From NCBI GenBank assembly GCA_963798805.1, contig CAWCVC010000019.1:1-33534 (forward strand): a DNA stretch of 33,534 nucleotides, read 5' to 3'. Below the pieces are notes generated by a model. The model was not told where the DNA came from. It did not search any database and saw nothing but the letters and a program-made list of their open reading frames with translations. Below, one piece after another: positions 25,980 to 33,534 of this stretch; position 1 is the stretch's first letter, and every line of letters starts with the position of its first letter. The DNA comes from CAVZCK01 sp963798805. Lineage in GTDB: Bacteria > Pseudomonadota > Alphaproteobacteria > Rhizobiales > Rhodomicrobiaceae. The position numbers and the translations under genes are program-made.

Positions 25980-26008
25980 TTGCACCGAAAAATGTAAGCG
26001 CTTACAGT
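25980..26008 (+). promoter_or_regulatory. Candidate promoter of the TRAP/dehydrogenase cluster
   Basis: TTGCAC (25980-25985) is followed after 17 bases by TACAGT (26003-26008). The LacI-type palindrome covers the spacer and part of the -10 box, as expected for steric repression. Transcription would start near 26015. Confidence 0.45.
25993..26006. promoter_or_regulatory. LacI-type operator palindrome
   Basis: TGTAAGCGCTTACA is a perfect 14-bp palindrome with the central CG typical of LacI-family operators. It lies 58 bases upstream of the lacI start and 9 bases before the first plus-strand ATG. It is therefore the obvious binding site for the adjacent regulator, and could also give autoregulation. 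Confidence 0.8.
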
Positions 26009-26014
26009 TTTCCC

Positions 26015-26302
26015 ATGATGCCAAACGGCAATGATCGGGGCACGAGATCGGAGATCGCGAGGGGACGGGCCGCTTTGTTCGTCGCGCTCCTTTTGACAGC
26101 GGTTTTTGGTGCCAATGTCGCGGACGGAAAGATCAGCAACAGCGCCTTCATGAGCGATGTCGCCGAAGCCATCGTGCTGTTCGTCGCCTCGATTTTCTTC
26201 GTCATCGGCGTGCTCCATCTGGAGGATGCCGCGAATGAAGCTTCAGAAAACGGCAATGGGAGGAACGGCAATGCTGGACGAGAAAGAACAAGCCGAGATT
26301 AA
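26015..26302 (+). CDS. Small hypothetical membrane protein (95 aa)
   Basis: This frame has two hydrophobic segments, ALFVALLLTAVFGANVA and AEAIVLFVASIFFVIGVL, and a polar Asn/Arg-rich tail. It is the first gene after the operator and overlaps the ATG of the TRAP binding-protein gene by about 30 bases. No ribosome site precedes ATG 26015, and the predicted transcript starts there, so it would be leaderless. A TTG start near 26074 with GAGGGG upstream is an alternative. Function unknown; its place suggests a role with the transporter. Confidence 0.5.
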   Translation: MMPNGNDRGTRSEIARGRAALFVALLLTAVFGANVADGKISNSAFMSDVAEAIVLFVASIFFVIGVLHLEDAANEASENGNGRNGNAGRERTSRD

Positions 26303-27426
26303 GTCGGAAGAACGCAGGCGTTTCCTGCAGCTTGCAGGCACAGCGGGATTTACGGTCGCTGTCGTCGCTGCGGCCGGCGGCGCGCTGACGTCCACCGAGG
26401 CGTCGGCCCAGACCGCGGAGGAGGAAAAGGATCGCGAGGCCGCCGCCAAGCATATCATTACGGTGGCCACGGAATACGCCATCGGGACGACCCCGCAGCT
26501 ACCCGATGATGCAGCTCGATTTCAAAGAGAACATGCAGAACGCGACCAACGGACAGGTCTATGTCAAGCTTGCGCCGGCTGGCCAGCTGGGCATCGGCAG
26601 CGCACTGGCGCAGAAGGTGCAGTCGGGCACGGTTCAGGTCGGGCAGTTCTCGCTGTCGAATTTCGCGCCTTACGCACCCGCCGTCGACCTGATCAACATC
26701 CCTTATTTCTGCGGCGCCAATCAGCGTTTCGTGAACCTGGTCACCTCCGATGTCTGGAAACAGCAAGTGAACACGAAAGTGGAGGAGCGTGGCTTCCGTC
26801 CGCTGCTCTATTTCTGCATCGATCCGCGCGTCGTCGCCGTCCGGAAGGGCGCCACCAAACCGATCATCACGCCCGGCGACATGGCCGGCATCAAGTCCCG
26901 CGTGCCCGGCTCCAAGATGCTGCAGCAGTTCTATCGGATGGTCGGCGCGAACCCGACGCCGGTCGCCTGGGGCGAGACGCCGTCGGCAATCAAGCAGGGC
27001 GTGGCCGACGCGCTCGATCCGTCCGTCGGCGCTCTCTACGCCTTCGGCTTCAAGGACATGCTAAGCCATGTCACCTTCACGCAGCCCGTTCCGGACAGCC
27101 AGTGCTACGCCTGCAACCTGGAATGGTTCAAGACGCTGAACTCGGAGGTGCAGAACGGCATCGACTGGGCGTCGAGATGACCTTCCATCGAAAATCTCGC
27201 CAAGGTGCCGTCCTCGCGCGCCTTCGCCATGGCCGAGATGCGCAAGTCCGGCGTCGAGTTCCATTCTCTTACCGAGCAGCAGCTTGCCGAATGGAAAGAT
27301 GCGGCCGGCTATCAGCGCCCTGAATGGGACAGCTTCAAGAAAGAGCTGGCCGGCTCGATGGAGATCTTCGCCAAGCTCGTCGAAGCAGCGGGCACGCGCG
27401 GCAAATATTACGTACACGACGCATAA
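26271..27426 (+). pseudogene. TRAP substrate-binding protein (DctP type) with Tat signal, frameshifted
   Basis: ATG 26271 has GGGAGGAA upstream. The N-terminus carries a twin-arginine signal (EERRRFLQLAGTAGFTVAV, then ALTSTEASAQ), so the protein would be exported folded. In the C run 26491-26494 one extra base shifts the frame; the protein continues as YPMMQLDFKENMQ, APAGQLGIGSALAQKVQSG and GIKSRVPGSKM (ligand arginine region). An in-frame TGA at 27178-27180 follows WASR. The same frame then goes on with SIENLAKVPSSRAFAMAEM to TAA 27426. Without these two lesions it would be a normal binding protein of about 385 residues. Confidence 0.85.
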
Positions 27427-27574
27427 GCCGTAGGGCAAAGACGCCGACCGGATGCCGATGGCATCGAAGCGGCCCGAAATCGACAGTACGCTGACAAACC
27501 ACCGTGCTGCATCCGGGACGGCATCCGGCGCGGCAATCCTGGGACGCCTGTATCATTTAAAGAGAAGAACCGGC

Positions 27575-29435
27575 ATGCCTGGCTTTCTGCGACTGCTCGA
27601 CAAGAACGCCGAGCGATGGCTGCTGCTCGTCTTCTACGTGATGATCGTCGCGACGATGGCGATCGAGGTGCTGCGCCGCGAGGTCTTCGCCTATTCCTCG
27701 GTCTGGGGCGAGGAGATTGTGCGCTACGCCTTCATCTATCTCGCCTGGATCGGCGCATCAGCAGCGGTGAGAGAACGCGCCCATATCCGCATCGATGTGC
27801 TCTTTCACTATGTCGGGCCGCGCATGAAAGCGCTGCTCTACATTTTCGGTGACCTGGTGATGCTCGCCGTAGCCCTGATCGCCGCCTACTGGTCCTTCGC
27901 GACGGTCGCCACCTCCTGGCATTTCGGTTCGGTCAGCGCCGGACTGCGCGTGTCTATGGTGTATTTTCTCGCCGCCGTGCCCTTCGCCTTCGCCTTGATG
28001 ATGGTCCGCCTTATTCAGTCTCTGTTCAGGGATATCGATGATCTGCGCGCCAAACGCCCGGTCTATGAGGGCGAGCGGCTGTTCGAGTGGGGCCCAGGCA
28101 TGTGGCAGCAGTTTCAGCAGCACTCGGTCGATCTGGGATGGGAATTTTACGGCCCCGTCATTTCCCTCTTCGCCCTGTTTACGCTTCCAGTCCCGATCTC
28201 GGCAGCCATTGGAGCGGCACTGATCACGATGCTGGTCTGGAGTGGCGTGGTGCCGTTGTCGCTGATGGGCAAATCCCTGTTCGACGGCATCGACCATTTC
28301 GCGCTGACCGCAAATCCGCTTTTCATCCTGACGGGCGACGTGCTGGTGCGGACCGGGCTCAACCGAAAATTCCTCAACATCGCCGACGCCCTGACCTCCT
28401 GGGCGAAGGGCGGCTTCGGCAGGTGAGGCGACTGTGCTGGTCTGCGGCATGTTCTCGGCAATCTCCGGTTCGGATGCGGCAGGAAGCGCGGCTGTCGGAC
28501 GGATGACCATCGCGCGGCTGGTCGATTCCGGCTATCCGCGCGCCTATGCCTGCGCGCTCGTCGCATCCGGCGCCTGCACCGGTATCCTGATCCCGCCGTC
28601 CATCGCCTATATCGTTATCGGCCTCGTGCTCGGAATTTCAGCCTCCACCCTGTTCCAGGCGGCGATCATTCCCGGCCTTCTGATCCTCGGCTCGATCCTC
28701 ATCACCAACATCATCGTCAACCGTATCCAGGCCTATGAGGGCGGCGGCGCAATCAGCTTTGCGGAATGGCGCGCCAATCTCTGGGGGGCGATCGCCGACG
28801 GTTGGTACGCCTTCCTCGTGCCGGGGATCATCTTTTACGGCATCTTCTCCGGCAAGCTGACGCCTACGGAGGCGGGCGCGGTCGCCGTCGTCGTGACGAT
28901 CGCCATGGGCTTTATCCTCGGCACGCTGCGCCTCTCCGACTTCCCCTCCATGCTGGTCAGCTCGGCCAAGGTCAACGGCGTCATCCTCCCGATCATCGCC
29001 TTCTCGCTGCCCCTGGCGCAAACTCTCGCATCGCTCAACGTGCCGCAAGGCTTTATCGGCGCTGTAACCTCGCTCACGGACGACCCCAATCTCTTGATCC
29101 TCATCATGATCGGCATACTGATCGTGGCGGGCTGCGTCGTGGAGTCGACGCCGAACATCGTCATCCTGTCGCCGGATTTTCTGAAACCGCTCGCCGACAA
29201 TATCGGCATGAACGAGATCCAGTTCTGCGTGATGATGATCACCGCCCTTGGGGTCGGTTTCATCACGCCGCCGCTCGGGCTCAACCTATTCGTGGTCTCG
29301 AGGGATCACCGGCGAGCCGATCCTGAAGATCGCCTATTACTACTGCCCTATGTTTTCTTCATGCTGCTGGTGGTGCTGCTGATCGGCTTCGTGCCCGAGC
29401 TGTCCACCGCGCTTCTGCCGGCTGCTTATCATTAG
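27575..29435 (+). pseudogene. Fused TRAP permease DctQM, frameshifted
   Basis: ATG 27575 opens a DctQ-type part (MPGFLRLLDKNAERWLL, IYLAWIGASAAVRERAHIRI). It runs without a stop into a DctM-type part (FALFTLPVPISAAIGAAL, HFALTANPLFILTGDVLV). A frameshift at 28421-28426 creates TGA. The +1 frame continues with VCGMFSAISGSDAAGSAAVG, LIPPSIAYIVIGLVLG, GKLTPTEAGAVAVV and PYVFFMLLVVLLIGFVPEL to the stop at 29435. Corrected length is about 620 residues, as in known fused QM permeases. A patch at 29301-29343 is also read in the wrong frame. It follows the binding-protein gene by 148 bases. Confidence 0.85.
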
Positions 29436-29445
29436 GAGAGCTCCC

Positions 29446-30755
29446 TTGGCTTTGCACTATCTGAAGAAGGCCGAGAAGACGGCCGCGACCGGCCGCGCGA
29501 CGTTCAGGCCCAGGTGCGCGTCATGCTCGACGAGATCGAAGCGGGCGGCGACGCGAAGGTGCGCGAATATGCGGCGAAATTCGACAAATGGGACGGCGAG
29601 ATCCTCGTCGCCAGGAAGGACATCGCCAGGGCCGCCGCGACCGTCAGCCAAAAGCTGAAGGACGACATCCGCTTTGCGCATGACAATGTCCGCAAATTCG
29701 CCGAAGCGCAGAGAGCGGCACTTCAAGACTGCGAAGTCGAGATCGTCCCTGGACTGATCGCCGGTCAGATGCAGATCCCAGTTGCGGCTGCCGGCTGCTA
29801 TGTGCCGGGCGGGCGCTACAGCCATATTGCCTCTGCGGCGATGACGGTGACGACCGCGAAGGTCGCGGGCGTCGATCACATCACCGCGGTCTCGCCGCCC
29901 CGGTCGGGCGTCGGCATCAACCCGGCGATCCTCTACACGCTCGATCTGTGCGGGGCGAACACCATCCTCAATCTCGGCGGCATTCAGGGCATCGCCGCCA
30001 TGGCCTTCGGCCTGTTCGGAACGCCGCCCGTCGATATTCTCGTCGGCCCCGGTAACCAGTTCGTCGCCGAGGCGAAGCGCATTCTCTATGGCCGGGTCGG
30101 AATCGATATGTTCGCCGGGCCGACCGAGTCCATGATCATCGCCGATGCGACAGCCGATCCGTCCATCGTCGCCTGGGACCTCGTTGGGCAGGCCGAGCAC
30201 GGCTACAACTCTCCCGTCTGGCTGATCTCGCTCGACCGGGCGCTGGCGGAGAAGGTGATGGAGCTGGTGCCTCGCTATATCGACGAGCTGCCCGAGCTGA
30301 ACCGCCAAAACGCCACGGTGGCCTGGCGCGACTATGGCGAGGTCATGCTCGCCAGCGACCGCGAGGAAGCGGCCAAAGCTTCCGACCGCTATGCCTCCGA
30401 GCATCTGCAAGTCCAGGCCGCCGATCTCGACTGGTGGCTCGCGCGGCTGCGGAATTATGGCTCGCTGTTCCTCGGCGAGGAAACCACCGTCGCTTTCGGC
30501 GATAAGGTCTCCGGGCCAAACCATGTGCTGCCGACCAAGGGCGCGGCAAAATATACGGGCGGCCTCTTCGTCGGCAAATTCATCAAGACGGTGACCTGGC
30601 AGCGCATGACGCGCGAGGCGAACCGCTCCATCGCCCAGGCCTGCGCCCGGATCTCGCGGCTCGAAGGCATGGAGGCGCACGCCCGCACCGCCGATGTGCG
30701 GCTGGCGAAATATTTCCCCGGCGTCAATTTCGACCTGATGGCCAGGAGCGAATAG
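29446..30755 (+). pseudogene. HisD-family dehydrogenase, HpsN-like (one-base frameshift near the start)
   Basis: The gene starts at TTG 29446 (AGGAGAG upstream) with MALHYLKKAEKTAATGRA. One base is missing near 29498, and the rest (VQAQVRVMLDEIEAGGDAK onward) is an uninterrupted frame of 413 codons. It has AAGCYVPGGRYSHIASAAM, LVGPGNQFVAEAKRILYG, GQAEHGYNSPVW, YGSLFLGEE and SGPNHVLPTKGAAKYTGG. The pattern is closer to HpsN (sulfopropanediol 3-dehydrogenase) than to biosynthetic HisD, but other catabolic HisD relatives occur with TRAP genes. If translation starts at GTG 29514, a nearly full enzyme is still possible. Confidence 0.78.
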
Positions 30756-30767
30756 GACGCAAACGTC

Positions 30768-31526
30768 ATGAACGGCTCGCTCTTCGACATCTCCGGGCGT
30801 GTCGCCTGCGTCACCGGCGCGAGTTCCGGCATCGGGCGTCATCTGGCGACGGCGCTTGCCGAGGCGGGGGCGAAGGTCGTCGGCGTGGCGCGGCGAACCG
30901 CGCAGCTCGAGGCATGGCGGTCGGAAGCGGGCGGCGGCGCAACGGCCGCCGTCGCCGCCGATCTTTCCGATCCTTCGCAAATGAAGATTGTGGCCGAGCG
31001 CATCGCTGCCCCATTCGGCTCACCGGACATCCTGATCACCGCAGCCGGTGTCAATGCGCGCGAGGCGGCGGACGACGTAACGCTCGACGGCTGGTCGATC
31101 ACGCTCGCCGTCAATCTCGCCGCGCCGTTCTTTCTTGCCCAGGCGCTCGTTCCCGCGATGAAGGCAAAGGGCTGGGGCCGCATTCTCAACACCGCCTCGC
31201 TGCAGACGGTCCGCGCCTTTCCGGGCGGCGTTGCCTATGGCGCGTCGAAGGCCGGTATCGGTCAATTGACGCGCTCCGGGGCGGAGGCCTGGTCGCAATT
31301 CGGCATTAATGTCAACGCCATCGCGCCGGGCTTTTTCGAGACCGAGCTGACCGCGCCGGTCTTCCGCGATGCCGAGTTGGCGGCGAAAAACGCCGCCCAG
31401 ACCTGCATCGGGCGGAACGGCAGGCTCGACGATCTTGTCGGGCCGGCGCTGTTCTTTTGCTCTCCGGCGTCGGACTATGTGACGGGACAGGTGCTATTCG
31501 TCGATGGGGGCTTCACGGCAAAATGA
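30768..31526 (+). CDS. SDR family oxidoreductase
   Basis: This classical SDR of 252 residues has TGASSGIG at about 16-23, the TAAGVNAR strand, catalytic Ser in NTASLQT, and YGASKAG giving Tyr and Lys; PGFFETEL follows and it ends FVDGGFTAK. It lies 12 bases after the HpsN-like gene and overlaps the next gene as ATGA. In DHPS catabolic clusters SDR enzymes (HpsO/HpsP type) interconvert the hydroxyl groups at C2. A similar role here is inference from position. The reading frame is intact. Confidence 0.9.
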   Translation: MNGSLFDISGRVACVTGASSGIGRHLATALAEAGAKVVGVARRTAQLEAWRSEAGGGATAAVAADLSDPSQMKIVAERIAAPFGSPDILITAAGVNAREAADDVTLDGWSITLAVNLAAPFFLAQALVPAMKAKGWGRILNTASLQTVRAFPGGVAYGASKAGIGQLTRSGAEAWSQFGINVNAIAPGFFETELTAPVFRDAELAAKNAAQTCIGRNGRLDDLVGPALFFCSPASDYVTGQVLFVDGGFTAK

Positions 31527-32518
31527 AAGCGCTGGTTTATATTGCACGGGAAAGCATCGTGCTCCGTGACGTGCCCGATCCCGCGCCCGGTGAGGGTGAC
31601 GCTCTCATCCGCGTCGAGGCGGTCGGAATTTGCGGCTCGGACATGCACGCCTTCTTCGGTCACGACGAACGCCGGCCGGCCCCGCTCATCCTCGGACATG
31701 AAGCGGCGGGCGAAGTGATCGCCGGGGCGCGCCGCGGAGAGCGCGTCGCGGTCAATCCGCTGGTTACCTGCGGGACTTGCGAGGACTGCAGCGCCGGCCG
31801 CGACAATCTCTGCAAGGACAGAGAGATCATCTCGATGCCGCCGCGCGAAGGAGCATTCGCCGAGATGATCGCGATCCCGGACCGCAATCTCGTGACGATC
31901 CCGCACGGCTTTCCCCCCGAAAAGGCGGCGCTGGCCGAGCCGCTCGCCTGCGGCTGGCACGCCGTCCGGCTCGCCGGGCGCGCAACGCATGGTCCGCTTT
32001 CCGCCGCCCGCGTGCTCATTCTGGGCGGCGGCGCGATCGGCGTGGGCGCTGGGCTGGCCCTGGCCGCCCGCGGCGTAGCGGAGATCTGGCTCTCCGAGCC
32101 CAACGAAACACGGCGAAAAGCTGTAGAAGCGATCGGCCCGTTCCGCACCTTTGATCTGCTGCAGTCGGAGCACCCCTGGCAGGGCAGCGTCGACCTCGTC
32201 ATCGACGCCCATGGCGGCGGGGCGACGCGAGCCGCCGCGTCTGCCGTCGTGCGCCCCGGAGGCGTCATCATCCACATCGGACTGGCACAGGCCACCGGCG
32301 GCCTAGATGTGCGGCGGATGACACTACAGGAGATCACCTTCCTCGGCACCTATACCTACACGGCTGAGGATTTCCGCCAGACCGTTGAGGCCATGATCGA
32401 CGGCGGGCTCGGCGCGCTGGACTGGCCGGAACTTCGTTCGCTCTCCCAGGGTGTCGCGGCTTTCGACGACATCGCCGCCGGACGCGTTGCGGCCCCCAAG
32501 ATCATTCTCAGGTCTTGA
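31523..32518 (+). CDS. Zinc-dependent alcohol dehydrogenase (MDR family)
   Basis: This 331-residue medium-chain dehydrogenase has the catalytic zinc site GICGSDMHAFFGH (Cys, His) and GHEAAGE, the structural zinc site CGTCEDCSAGRDNLC (four Cys), the Rossmann motif ILGGGAIGVGAGLAL, and the C-terminal FLGTYTYTAEDF. It should oxidise a polyol or secondary alcohol with NAD(P). ATG 31523 overlaps the SDR stop by 4 bases, so the two are translationally coupled. It is the last intact gene of the LacI-controlled cluster; no stop or frameshift is seen. Confidence 0.9.
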   Translation: MKALVYIARESIVLRDVPDPAPGEGDALIRVEAVGICGSDMHAFFGHDERRPAPLILGHEAAGEVIAGARRGERVAVNPLVTCGTCEDCSAGRDNLCKDREIISMPPREGAFAEMIAIPDRNLVTIPHGFPPEKAALAEPLACGWHAVRLAGRATHGPLSAARVLILGGGAIGVGAGLALAARGVAEIWLSEPNETRRKAVEAIGPFRTFDLLQSEHPWQGSVDLVIDAHGGGATRAAASAVVRPGGVIIHIGLAQATGGLDVRRMTLQEITFLGTYTYTAEDFRQTVEAMIDGGLGALDWPELRSLSQGVAAFDDIAAGRVAAPKIILRS

Positions 32519-32649
32519 GAAGAGGCTGACGCTGCCTTGAGCATGCCCCGCCTCCCCGCGCGGGCGGTCGGTTGGCGGTTCGCTGGGCAACGCCGCGATT
32601 CCCGCTTTAACTTTTTGCGGCCGACCTCGCTCAATACTCATCTCGACAC

Positions 32650-33244
32650 CTATTCCTTCCTCAAGCCGGAACCTGGACGATGACCGGCGGCGATCCGTTC
32701 AAGCCAACGCGTTACGGCGACTCCGAGAAATCGGTGCGCGAGGCGAGGCAGAAATCGGACCGACCGTCGCCGATTAGCACGACAAGCCAGCCCGGCTGCG
32801 CCGAGCGGCATTTGCAGACGCCGCTGCCGCTCCGCAGTCCGGCGAGGCCGGAAACTCCGCGATCCAGCGATCATCGCCAACCGGCCGGAGCCGGTTCCAG
32901 GTGACCGGCAGGCGCAGCCCCGCCCGATCGAGCAGCGGCAGAATGCAGCGGTCGAAGCCGTCCGAGACGATTTCCATGGTCGCGCCGAGCGAGCGCGCCA
33001 TGACTGCAAAGGCGGCGAAATCCCGATCGATGGCGATATCGACAAGAAAAGCGTCGATGTCTTCGGCGGTTGCGCGGATGAGGGCAGCCTGACGCGCCAG
33101 GCATTCACGCGAGCCAATTTGCCCGCCGAGCCATTACTCTTCGACGGTTAGCCATACCGGATTCGCGAAGCGGCCGAGCAGCGCGTCGGTCGTATCTTGC
33201 AACGCTACGGTGCCATCGAAATCTATGACGAAATGAAGCCGCAT
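32650..33244 (-). pseudogene. HAD-superfamily phosphatase, MtnX-like (broken)
   Basis: From ATG 33244 the frame reads MRLHFVIDFDGTVALQDTT (HAD motif I, DFDGT). It meets TAA at 33136-33134 and continues in frame with GSRECLARQAALIRAT, IVSDGFDRCILPLLDRAGL (motif II region) and DDRWIAEFP. Near 32830 it shifts to SGVCKCRSAQPGWLVVLIG and DGRSDFCLASRTDF (GDGRSD motif). The C-terminal part has decayed. MtnX-type HADs dephosphorylate a methionine-salvage intermediate, but many relatives have other substrates. It is convergent with the dehydrogenase cluster. Confidence 0.72.
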
Positions 33245-33249
33245 TGAGA

Positions 33250-33259
33250 CCCCCCCCCC
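33250..33259. repeat. Run of 10 C
   Basis: A ten-base cytosine tract lies just upstream of the HAD remnant start (on the minus strand, G10). Such tracts can slip in vivo or be miscounted in sequencing. Confidence 0.7.
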
Positions 33260-33534
33260 GATGACGGAGGGAGCTAGAGTAAACCGCCTGCCAGCAGGAA
33301 AAGCGTTGCTGTTCAAGGAGTTCAGGCGCGGTCTTTTCATCGGGGAAGCTACAAATCTTGTAACTCGCCCCGCATCTTGTGGATGCGCCAGCGCCTCAGG
33401 AGACGGCAGCTGTCCAGCGCGCCGCGCCGGAAGCGGCTGGTTCTGGTGAGCTTCGAGCGATAGGGCAGTGAAATTCGGAGTGCGGGGCGGTGCTGTCAGA
33501 CGATCCGAACGATCGGCGATGTCGTTGGCGGAGA
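33260..33534. other. Right-end stretch without a supportable gene
   Basis: About 275 bases after the HAD remnant with no protein-like frame that I can defend. GC-rich frames stay open by chance on the minus strand. A truncated gene entering from the right edge cannot be excluded. Confidence 0.35.

Noticed and set aside
26157..27323. Long 388-residue frame over the TRAP binding-protein gene
   Set aside because: Only its first part (after 26271) is the true protein; beyond the frameshift at 26491-26494 it is arginine-rich out-of-frame translation.

Overview
The window is GC-rich and reads as alphaproteobacterial, most likely Hyphomicrobiales (Rhizobiales). The grounds are the mixture of genes and their style: LIV-type ABC and TRAP transporters, a 69-residue cold-shock protein, adjacent tRNA-Val(UAC) and tRNA-Asp(GUC), an alphaproteobacterial-type PssA, GluQRS, and D-erythronate dehydrogenase-like genes. 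The placement rests on remembered families, not on a search.

Layout. (1) 1-2426, plus strand: the end of a LIV branched-chain/amide ABC transporter operon (tail of livH, then livM, livG, livF). (2) 2456-8213, minus strand: a compact operon read dctP, dctQ, dctM, GST-like, carboxymuconolactone-decarboxylase-like, LigI-like lactonase, SDR. It looks like uptake and breakdown of an organic acid, perhaps aromatic-derived. A broken LysR regulator (8338-9060) lies just upstream of it. (3) 9060-15106: a broken DMT exporter fragment, then intact housekeeping and accessory genes (pssA, gluQ, a carboxylesterase, a DenD-like epimerase, an SLC13/RCK transporter). (4) 15414-16369: a cold-shock gene with a probable long leader and a terminator, then the two tRNA genes. 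(5) 16358-20250: a wrecked mobile region: an integrase remnant at the 3' end of tRNA-Asp, small plus-strand remnants of an integrated element, and an ISAzo13-type insertion sequence with terminal inverted repeats and a 3-bp target duplication. (6) 20265-24603, minus strand: an acyl-CoA module (OB-fold/DUF35 protein, thiolase-like protein, ADP-forming acyl-CoA synthetase, MaoC hydratase) whose downstream end has collapsed into remnants of MaoC, enoyl-CoA hydratase and SDR genes. (7) 24904-33244: a LacI regulator divergent from a catabolic cluster (small membrane protein, TRAP binding protein, fused TRAP QM permease, HpsN-like HisD-family dehydrogenase, SDR, zinc alcohol dehydrogenase), with a broken HAD phosphatase convergent at the end. 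A perfect 14-bp palindrome sits in the LacI/TRAP intergenic region.

The dominant theme is gene decay. At least ten genes carry frameshifts, in-frame stops or large deletions. All three stop codons occur as internal stops, so codon reassignment is not the explanation. Several frameshifts fall in runs of four or five G or C, so some may be sequencing or assembly errors. The large deletions, fused gene remnants and IS insertion cannot be explained that way. I do not see a clearly new type of molecular system. The two best candidates for undescribed biology are the TRAP/LigI-like/GST/CMD operon, whose substrate is unknown, and the LacI-controlled HpsN-like cluster, which may act on a sulfonated or other polyol.
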